Source: Methylacidimicrobium sp. AP8 (GTDB lineage: Bacteria > Verrucomicrobiota > Verrucomicrobiia > Methylacidiphilales > Methylacidiphilaceae). From it: a stretch of DNA of 64,000 nucleotides. The notes beneath the pieces are model-generated. The model did not search any database. It saw nothing but the letters and a program-made list of their open reading frames with translations, and was not told the DNA's origin. The position numbers and the translations under genes were made by a program. The DNA lies in NCBI RefSeq assembly GCF_903064525.1, contig NZ_LR797830.1, positions 1-64,000 on the forward strand. Direction: 5' to 3'. Numbering within the stretch: the stretch's first letter is position 1; every line of letters begins with the position of its first letter. Below, piece by piece: positions 26,494 through 33,167 of this stretch.

Positions 26494-28580
26494 CGCTCCC
26501 TTCCGCCGATCTTCCTCCCCAAGCCGTGCTCCTTCCGCGGGACGTGCTCCCGCTGCGGCGCTCTCTCTTCTTCGGGCTCTTCCTCCTGCTAGTCGGCGTC
26601 GGCTCCCGGCTCATGGTCGAAGCCCTGGGAGCGCCCCTATTCGGAGTTCGGCATCTCCTCCTCTTGGGGATCTTTGTCTTCCTCTTTTCGCAGATCGCAT
26701 TCGGCGGCTGCCTGGCCCTCTTCGGGTTTTTCGAGTGGACGAGAGGCGGGGACCCCTACGAGGTCTTCCGGCTCTTCAAGGCAAAAGTGGATGGAGGCCA
26801 GCCCGCCTTGCCGCCCACCGCGATCGTGATGCCGATCTGCGACGAGCCGGTCGCCCGTGTCTTCGGCGCCGTCCGCAACATGTGGCGGTCTCTCGCGGCG
26901 ACCGGGCGCAGCGCCGGCTTCGACTTCTTCGTGCTGAGCGATTCGAGGAGTCCGGCCGTCTGGGCCGCCGAGGAAGCGGCTTGGTTCGGCCTCTGCAAGG
27001 AAGAGAACGCCTTCGGGAGGATATTCTACCGGAAGAGGCGGCTTTCAACGCACGGAAAGAGCGGAAACATCGCCGACTTCTGCCGGAGATGGGGAAGCCG
27101 CTACCGGTACATGGTCGTCCTCGATGCGGACAGCGTTCTTTCCGGGAAGCTCTTGGTCTGGATGGTCGCGGCCATGGAAGCTAATCCGAAAGCCGGGATC
27201 ATCCAGACGATGCCCAGGTTAGTCCGGGGGCGGACCCTCTTCCGGAGGATCCAGCAGTTTTCCGCCGCCTTGTCGGGGCCGCTCTTCGCGGCGGGTTCCC
27301 ACTACTGGCATTTCGCGGGCGGCCCCTACTGGGGCCACAACGCCATCCTCCGCCTGGCCCCTTTCATTGCCTCGTGCGCTCTTCCCGACCTTCCGGGCCC
27401 CGGGAGGCTGCGGCTGCACATCATGAGCCATGACACCGTGGAGGCCGCCCTGATGCGAAAGGCGGGCTATCAGTGCTGGCTGGCGTATGCGCAAGAGGGG
27501 TCGTACGAGGAGGGGCCTCCGAATCTGACGGAAAGTCTCGGGCGCGATCGACGCTGGTGCCAAGGGAATCTGCAGCACTTCTGGTTCCTCTTTGCCCCGG
27601 GACTCCGCTTCTCGAGCCGGATCCACCTCTACGCGGGACTCCTAACCTACCTTAGCTCTCCGCTTTGGCTGCTCTTTCTCGGGCTCACAACCTGGGAAGC
27701 CTACGACGTGGAGCGCTTCGCCGCGCTAGGCGCGCTGGTGCGCCGCGCCGGCGGCCTGGCGGATCGAGCGGCCGCCGAGCTGCTGGGGCTTACCCTGATT
27801 CTTTTGTTCTTGCCCAAGCTCTTCGGCCTCGTCTGCGGACTCTTCCGGCGAAGAAGCTTCGGCGGGGCCCTCCGTTTGACCGCAAGCGCCCTCCTGGAGC
27901 TCTGCTTCTCGGCGCTCCTCGCTCCGGTCCTGATGCTCTTCTACACCCGGTTCGCGCTCCTCGCGAGCCTCGGGCGGCAGATCCCGTGGCGGACTCAGAG
28001 ACGCGGGGAGGCAGAGGCTCCGCCGTTCCGATCGGTCCTGCGAGACTATGGCCCGATCAGCCTGGCGGGAGGCCTCGGGCTCGCGCTCGCCGGCTGGGGC
28101 ATGCCCTTCTTCTTCTGGCCGCTCTTTCCTATTCTTTTCGCTTGGCTCTCCGCGCTCCCCCTGGCGTGGCTCACCGGCGGCGCCCGCCTCGGCGATCGTG
28201 CCCGTAGGGCGGGACTCTTCCTCACGCCGGAGGAAACCGATCCGCCCCCGGAGCTCGCCGGACTCGATCTGCCGGAGGACGAGGAGAGGAAGCGGAGCGC
28301 CCAGGCTCTTCTCGCTCTGATCGCCGATCCCATTGCCAATGCCCTCCACTTAGCGCTGCTGGGAAGGAGAGGGAAGCGTTCCGGGCACGCGAGGGCCGCC
28401 CTGCGGCCCTTAGAGGCACGGCTGTGGGAAGGGGGGCCGGACGCCCTGAGCCCGCGGGAGCTTATGACCTTGCTTTCCGATCCGGCCTCGGTCGGTGCCT
28501 TGCATCTCCAACTCTGGACGCGGCCCCGAAGCGGACTTCACCCCTTCTGGGCATCGGCCTTCACGCCGCCCAACGAATGA
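26490..28580 (+). CDS. opgH: Glucan glucosyltransferase OpgH/MdoH
   Basis: Inner-membrane GT2 enzyme that polymerises the beta-glucan backbone from UDP-glucose. The 696 residues contain two N-terminal membrane helices, the cytoplasmic catalytic domain with TAIVMPICDEP, FVLSDSRSP, HGKSGNIADFC, VLDADSVLSG (metal-binding Asp pair), MSHDTVEAALMRKAGY and the acceptor motif GRDRRWCQGNLQH, then several membrane helices and a cytoplasmic tail. It is shorter than the 850-residue E. coli protein, mainly at the N-terminus, where the preceding coupled gene may substitute. The ATG overlaps the upstream stop. Confidence 0.93.
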   Translation: MTLPSADLPPQAVLLPRDVLPLRRSLFFGLFLLLVGVGSRLMVEALGAPLFGVRHLLLLGIFVFLFSQIAFGGCLALFGFFEWTRGGDPYEVFRLFKAKVDGGQPALPPTAIVMPICDEPVARVFGAVRNMWRSLAATGRSAGFDFFVLSDSRSPAVWAAEEAAWFGLCKEENAFGRIFYRKRRLSTHGKSGNIADFCRRWGSRYRYMVVLDADSVLSGKLLVWMVAAMEANPKAGIIQTMPRLVRGRTLFRRIQQFSAALSGPLFAAGSHYWHFAGGPYWGHNAILRLAPFIASCALPDLPGPGRLRLHIMSHDTVEAALMRKAGYQCWLAYAQEGSYEEGPPNLTESLGRDRRWCQGNLQHFWFLFAPGLRFSSRIHLYAGLLTYLSSPLWLLFLGLTTWEAYDVERFAALGALVRRAGGLADRAAAELLGLTLILLFLPKLFGLVCGLFRRRSFGGALRLTASALLELCFSALLAPVLMLFYTRFALLASLGRQIPWRTQRRGEAEAPPFRSVLRDYGPISLAGGLGLALAGWGMPFFFWPLFPILFAWLSALPLAWLTGGARLGDRARRAGLFLTPEETDPPPELAGLDLPEDEERKRSAQALLALIADPIANALHLALLGRRGKRSGHARAALRPLEARLWEGGPDALSPRELMTLLSDPASVGALHLQLWTRPRSGLHPFWASAFTPPNE

Positions 28581-28896
28581 GCGGACGGGCCGATCCGCGC
28601 CTCCGACGGCGGCTTTGGAAAAGAGGCGGCTTTACGAGCGCGAATTCCCTCCCGTAGAGTAGTGGGCCTGGTGACGGCACGAGCATCGGGGCCGGGCAAC
28701 CCAGAGGGCCGGGACTTCCGAAAGCTCTTGGGCAGCGCATCCGCAAAATTGTTGTTGACGACGCGTGCAGAAAATAGGAATTTGACCGTCGAATCGCACG
28801 GAGGCTAGAGAGCTGACCGATGCGGAGCCGCGGGCTCAACGGCCGGCGGCCGGACTGAAGGATGAGGGAAAGAAGGAGGAAAGAAGGAGGAAAGCA
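28581..28896 (+). promoter_or_regulatory. Leader of the outer-membrane protein gene with tandem ribosome binding sites
   Basis: This 316-bp gap holds no gene that I can support. Immediately before the next ATG an 11-bp unit AAAGAAGGAGG is repeated twice without spacing (28869-28879 and 28880-28890), so two full AGGAGG Shine-Dalgarno sequences precede the start at 28897; the second has ideal spacing. A possible but weak promoter core TTGACG lies near 28755. The arrangement suggests high translation of an abundant envelope protein. Confidence 0.55.
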
Positions 28897-29700
28897 ATGA
28901 AGCGACGAACATGGAAAGCGACGGCCTTGCTCGCCGGGGTCAGTTGCCTGCTGACGCTTGGAGCTCTGCCGTTGCGCGCGGGCACGACCGCCGCCCAAGA
29001 CAGTGAGGAAGACGGGGTGACCGTGCCCCAGGGCCACAAGGAAGCCTACGAGGCGGCCAAGGAGCAGATGAAGGAGGCTCCGAAGGAGGAGCACAAGTCC
29101 GGAGCGTGGTTCATGGCCGGCGCCGCGGGCATGGGCTGGGGCTGGTTTGACAACGGGTCGGTGGTCAACAATGCGACCGGATTTGGCACCCAGCTGAACG
29201 GAAACTGGAATCAGGTCTTTACCGGCGGTTTGCTCGGCGGCTACTACTGGCATGATCCCGACAAGTGGGGCAACCTGAGCTTCACGGCCGAAGCGCTCGG
29301 CCTCTTCACCGGCGCGACGATGGGTTCCAGCGCTATGGGCATTGCCGCCACGCAGCAAGCGGTCAACGTCGGTCTGCTCGGCCTGGGCGGAACGATCGGC
29401 TACCGGATTGCGAAGTCGTTCGAGCCTTTCGTGGGATTCTACGGCGGCGGTGCGATCGGCAACATGGGCTTGGATGGTGTCAACCTGGGGACTGTCTGGG
29501 GCTACTTTTTCACGCCCGCCCTCGGTTTGCGCTACTTCATCCCGAACAGCCACTGGTTCATCGGCGCGGAGGCCCTGTTCCTCTTCATCGGCGATCTGAA
29601 CGGCTACAACAAGATGAGCGGCGTTACGGTGAACACCACGACCGGCAACTCGTACATCTACGAGCCGGTGGTGATGATGACGATCGGCTACGCCTTCTAA
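28897..29700 (+). CDS. Putative outer-membrane beta-barrel protein
   Basis: The 267-residue product starts with a clear signal peptide (MKRRTWKATALLAGVSC through ALPLRAG). A short charged, Lys/Glu-rich helix (about 45-65, HKEAYEAAKEQMKEAPKEE) follows, and the rest is Gly- and aromatic-rich with alternating hydrophobic residues, ending in VMMTIGYAF, the C-terminal Phe pattern of barrel proteins inserted by BamA. I do not recognise the specific family. Tandem ribosome binding sites and a strong terminator right after it suggest a single-gene, highly expressed unit. Function may be porin-like or structural. Confidence 0.75.
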   Translation: MKRRTWKATALLAGVSCLLTLGALPLRAGTTAAQDSEEDGVTVPQGHKEAYEAAKEQMKEAPKEEHKSGAWFMAGAAGMGWGWFDNGSVVNNATGFGTQLNGNWNQVFTGGLLGGYYWHDPDKWGNLSFTAEALGLFTGATMGSSAMGIAATQQAVNVGLLGLGGTIGYRIAKSFEPFVGFYGGGAIGNMGLDGVNLGTVWGYFFTPALGLRYFIPNSHWFIGAEALFLFIGDLNGYNKMSGVTVNTTTGNSYIYEPVVMMTIGYAF

Positions 29701-29750
29701 GGACGTAAACGACGGTCAGAGTTGCCGTTCCGGCAAGGAGCGGCGATGGA

Positions 29751-29790
29751 AAAAGGGCGGCGGGCCGGCCAGGCTGGCCGCCCTTCTTTC
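29751..29790 (+). terminator. Intrinsic terminator of the outer-membrane protein gene
   Basis: Stem AAGGGCGGC (29753-29761) pairs with GGCCGCCCTT (29776-29785) and is followed by CTTTC, with an A-run before the stem. It lies 50 bp after the stop codon. Because A and T residues flank both sides it might work in both directions. Confidence 0.75.
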
Positions 29791-29830
29791 ATGGCTTGAT
29801 CGCCCTCGGCGCTTGCGCTTCCGAAAGGCT

Positions 29831-29846
29831 GCGTTAAGCTTAACGC
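29831..29846. promoter_or_regulatory. 16-bp perfect palindrome touching a start codon
   Basis: GCGTTAAGCTTAACGC is perfectly self-complementary and ends one base before the ATG at 29848. No Shine-Dalgarno sequence is visible there. It could be an operator for a dimeric regulator or a hairpin hiding the start. The AT-containing centre stands out in the GC-rich surroundings. Confidence 0.4.
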
Positions 29847-29847
29847 C

Positions 29848-30504
29848 ATGCGCGGCCAACGGCGGACCCTCCTCGGGGCGCTCAGGCGGCGTTCCGGCGA
29901 CCGGCAGCCGCTGAGGAAGCTCCTTCCTCCTCTTTGCGGAGCGCTTGCGGGCGCTTGCCTGCTTCTTTCCTCGGCAAGGGCGATCGGCGGCATCCCGCCG
30001 CGGATCAACCCGCCGATAACGGCGCGGGATGCCTTCGGCCGGGAAGTGGTGCTCAACGCGCCCGGCTACGTGACGGTCGTTCTGAGCTCGAGCGAAAAGA
30101 CGCAGCAGGCGACGCGGCGGGCGGCCGGAGCGCTTGAGCACTTCCAGACGACGCCCGGTTTTCGGCTGATCGTGCTGGTCGACCTGCACGGGTCGGTCGC
30201 CGCCTGGATGCCGGGCTACGTATCCCGGCGGATGCAGGAGGATCTCCGGCGGGAAACCATCCGATTGCAGATGCTCTCCGGAAGGGATAGGAGCCGCCCC
30301 GGCTGGCGTCCGTTCGTCTGTGCCATTCCCGATTTCAGCGGACAAACGGTCCGCAGCCTGGGATGGCGGGCCGACCGGGGGCGCCTCCGGGCCACGGTCT
30401 ATGACCGTCACGGCATGGAGCTGGCGAAATGGAACAACCTGGAGCCCAAGGAGTATAGCGTGGTTGAGGCGCTAGTGGATCGCGCGCTGCGCCGGGAAGG
30501 CTGA
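29848..30504 (+). CDS. Exported protein of unknown function
   Basis: The 218-residue product has an Arg-rich N-terminus followed by a hydrophobic stretch (LCGALAGACLLLSSARA) that looks like a signal peptide with a long n-region, cleavage probably near AIGGI. The mature part contains a strand VTVVLSSSEKTQQATRRA and RLIVLVDLHGSVAAWMP, with alternating beta and alpha character reminiscent of a thioredoxin-like fold, but the catalytic CxxC is absent. The start abuts a palindrome and lacks a ribosome binding site, so the true start is uncertain. The following 165 bp before ppsA hold nothing I recognise. Confidence 0.6.
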   Translation: MRGQRRTLLGALRRRSGDRQPLRKLLPPLCGALAGACLLLSSARAIGGIPPRINPPITARDAFGREVVLNAPGYVTVVLSSSEKTQQATRRAAGALEHFQTTPGFRLIVLVDLHGSVAAWMPGYVSRRMQEDLRRETIRLQMLSGRDRSRPGWRPFVCAIPDFSGQTVRSLGWRADRGRLRATVYDRHGMELAKWNNLEPKEYSVVEALVDRALRREG

Positions 30505-30669
30505 AAGGGGAGCTCGCCGCCCGCTGTCGGCAGCGCTGGGGCCGGCGGTCGGAAGAGGGAGCGCGGTGCGAGGCTTGCTTCGCGGGAGAACTAGCCGATA
30601 GAATGGCCGCCGACGCAGGGAAGGCTCCTTGCGACATCCTCGAAGCCATACCGCGCATCCGAAAAGCCG

Positions 30670-33123
30670 ATGCCCATGAAAACCGCCGCCCCCTCCACCG
30701 AACCCTCGGCCCCCCCGGGGTCCTTCATCCGCTGGTTCTCGGAAATCGGCATCGAGGACGTTCCGAGCGTCGGCGGAAAGAACGCTTCCCTCGGGGAGAT
30801 GTTCCGCGAGCTTTCGGCCCAGGGGATCCAGGTGCCCAACGGCTTTGCGACCACGGCGGCGGCTTATCGTTACTTCTTGCGGAAGGCGGGGCTCGACCGG
30901 CAGATCCAGGAGATCCTGCAGGGGGTGACCAGCCGCAACCTGGAGGATTTGCGTCGGCGCGGCAAGCAGGCGCGGCAGGCGATCCTTTCGGCCGAAATTC
31001 CGCCGGAGCTTGCCGCGGAGATCCGCGAGGCCTACCGGAAGCTCGACGGCGAAGGCGGGCAGCCGGCGGACGTCGCCGTCCGGAGCAGCGCGACCGCCGA
31101 GGATCTTCCGACGGCGAGCTTCGCCGGCCAGCAAGAGACCTATCTCAACATCCAGGGGGAGGACCAGCTTTTGGTCGCCTGCAAGCGGTGCTTTGCCTCT
31201 CTCTTTACCGACCGGGCGATCTCGTACCGGATCGACAAAGGGTTCGACCACCTTCGGATCGCTCTTTCGATCGGAATCCAAAAGATGGTCCGCTCCGATC
31301 TTGGAGCCTCCGGGATCATGTTTTCGATCGACACCGAGAGCGGCTTTTCCCACGCGGTGCTCATCAACGCGTCCTACGGGCTCGGCGAGAACGTGGTCCA
31401 AGGCGCGATCAATCCCGACGAGTACTATGTCTTCAAGCCGACTCTACGGGAGGGATACCGGCCCATCCTTCAAAAGACGCTAGGCTCCAAGGAATTCAAG
31501 CTGGTTTACGACCTCGGGGGCTCGAAGTTCGTCAAGAACGTGCCGGTCCCTCCCGAAGACCGGCGGCGCTATGCGATCTCCGACGAAGAGATCCTGCAGC
31601 TCGCCCGTTGGGCGTGCGTGATCGAGGACCATTACACGCGAAAGCGCGGAAAGCCCACTCCGATGGACATGGAGTGGGCGAAGGACGGGTTGACGGGCGA
31701 GCTCTTCATCCTGCAGGCCCGGCCGGAAACGGTGCAATCCCAGAAGAATCGGAACGTTCTGGAGGTCTACCGCCTGCAAGAACCGGGCAAGCCGCTCGTC
31801 CGCGGCCGAAGCGTGGGCGAGAAGATCGCCGCCGGCACGGCCCGGGTGATCCAGAGCGTCCAGCTTCTCCACGAGTTTCGGGACGGGGAGATTCTGGTTA
31901 CCGAGAAGACCGATCCCGACTGGGAGCCGGTGATGAAGCGGGCCGCCGCGATCGTGACGAACCGAGGGGGGCGTACTTGCCATGCGGCCATCGTGAGCCG
32001 GGAGCTCGGAGTGCCCGCGGTCGTCGGCACGGGCAACGGCACCGAGATCCTGCGCGACGGCCAGTCGGTGACGGTTTCCTGCGCCGAAGGAGAGGTCGGA
32101 ACGATCTACGAGGGGAAGCTCCCCTTCACGGTCGACCGCGTCGACCTCCAGGAGCTGCCCCGGCCCAAGACCAAGATCCTGATGAACGTGGGGAATCCCG
32201 AGCAGGCTTTTTCCCTTTCGATGATCCCGAACGACGGTGTCGGGCTGGCGAGGATGGAATTCATCCTAACGACCTATGTCCGGATCCATCCCTTGGCGCT
32301 GATTCACTTCGACCGGCTGGAGGATCGGGAGGCAAAGGCCGAGATCGCTCGGCTGACCGCGGGCTACGCGGACAAGCGGGAGTTTTTCATCGAAAAGCTG
32401 GCCCAGGGAATCGGGATGATCACGGCGGCCTTCTATCCCAAGGACGTCATCTTCCGGCTTTCGGATTTCAAAACCAACGAATATGCCAACCTGATCGGCG
32501 GCAAGCAGTTCGAGCCCGTGGAAAGGAACCCGATGGTCGGCTTTCGCGGCGCCTCCCGATACTACAATCCCCGCTACCGGGAAGGTTTCGCCCTCGAATG
32601 CGCCGCCGCCAAGCGGGTCCGTGAGGAGATGGGGCTGTTCAACCTCAAGCTCATGGTGCCGGTCGTGCGAACGGTCGAAGAGGCGCGGCGCGTTCTCTCG
32701 GAGATGGAGAAGAACGGTTTGGCGCGGGGAGAGCGGGGGCTCGAGGTCTACATGATGTGCGAGGTGCCCAGCAACGTGGTCTTGGCTGAGGAATTCAGCG
32801 AGATCTTCGACGGCTTCTCCATCGGTTCCAACGATCTGACCCAGCTGGTGCTCGGGGTGGATCGGGATTCGGAGATCGTCGCGCCGATCTTCGATGAGCG
32901 GAACGAGGCGGTGAAGCGAATGATCGCGCAGGTCATTCGCACCGCCAAGGCAAAGGGCCGGAAGATCGGAATCTGCGGGCAAGCGCCGAGCGACTATCCC
33001 GAATTCGCGGAGTTTCTGGTCGAGCAGGGGATCGATAGCATCTCCTTGAACCCCGATACGGTCGTCAAGACCACACTTCTGGTTCTCCGGAAAGAGAAGG
33101 AGCTTCAGTCGAGGCGCGCTTAG
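30670..33123 (+). CDS. ppsA: Phosphoenolpyruvate synthase
   Basis: Converts pyruvate and ATP to PEP, AMP and phosphate: a gluconeogenic entry point for growth on C1, C2 or C3 substrates. The 817 residues include the ATP-grasp N-terminal part (VGGKNASLGEM, VAVRSSATAEDLPTASFAGQQETYLN), the swivelling domain with phospho-His in GGRTCHAAIVSRELG near residue 440, and the PEP-binding barrel with GIGMITAAFYPKDVIFR, GFRGASRYY, MMCEVPSN, IGSNDLTQLVLGVDRD and GICGQAPSDYPE. An in-frame ATG two codons in (30676) is an alternative start. It is followed after 44 bp by an acyl-CoA synthetase fusion. Confidence 0.96.
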   Translation: MPMKTAAPSTEPSAPPGSFIRWFSEIGIEDVPSVGGKNASLGEMFRELSAQGIQVPNGFATTAAAYRYFLRKAGLDRQIQEILQGVTSRNLEDLRRRGKQARQAILSAEIPPELAAEIREAYRKLDGEGGQPADVAVRSSATAEDLPTASFAGQQETYLNIQGEDQLLVACKRCFASLFTDRAISYRIDKGFDHLRIALSIGIQKMVRSDLGASGIMFSIDTESGFSHAVLINASYGLGENVVQGAINPDEYYVFKPTLREGYRPILQKTLGSKEFKLVYDLGGSKFVKNVPVPPEDRRRYAISDEEILQLARWACVIEDHYTRKRGKPTPMDMEWAKDGLTGELFILQARPETVQSQKNRNVLEVYRLQEPGKPLVRGRSVGEKIAAGTARVIQSVQLLHEFRDGEILVTEKTDPDWEPVMKRAAAIVTNRGGRTCHAAIVSRELGVPAVVGTGNGTEILRDGQSVTVSCAEGEVGTIYEGKLPFTVDRVDLQELPRPKTKILMNVGNPEQAFSLSMIPNDGVGLARMEFILTTYVRIHPLALIHFDRLEDREAKAEIARLTAGYADKREFFIEKLAQGIGMITAAFYPKDVIFRLSDFKTNEYANLIGGKQFEPVERNPMVGFRGASRYYNPRYREGFALECAAAKRVREEMGLFNLKLMVPVVRTVEEARRVLSEMEKNGLARGERGLEVYMMCEVPSNVVLAEEFSEIFDGFSIGSNDLTQLVLGVDRDSEIVAPIFDERNEAVKRMIAQVIRTAKAKGRKIGICGQAPSDYPEFAEFLVEQGIDSISLNPDTVVKTTLLVLRKEKELQSRRA

Positions 33124-33167
33124 GCCGCCTTTTTCGCGCGTGGCGGGGCGCCGAAAAAGCCGAGGGC

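Noticed and set aside
33129-33159. Inverted repeat CTTTTTCG/CGAAAAAG after ppsA as a terminator
   Set aside because: The stem itself holds the T and A runs and no U-tract follows; it also overlaps the leader of the next gene only 9 bp from its ATG.
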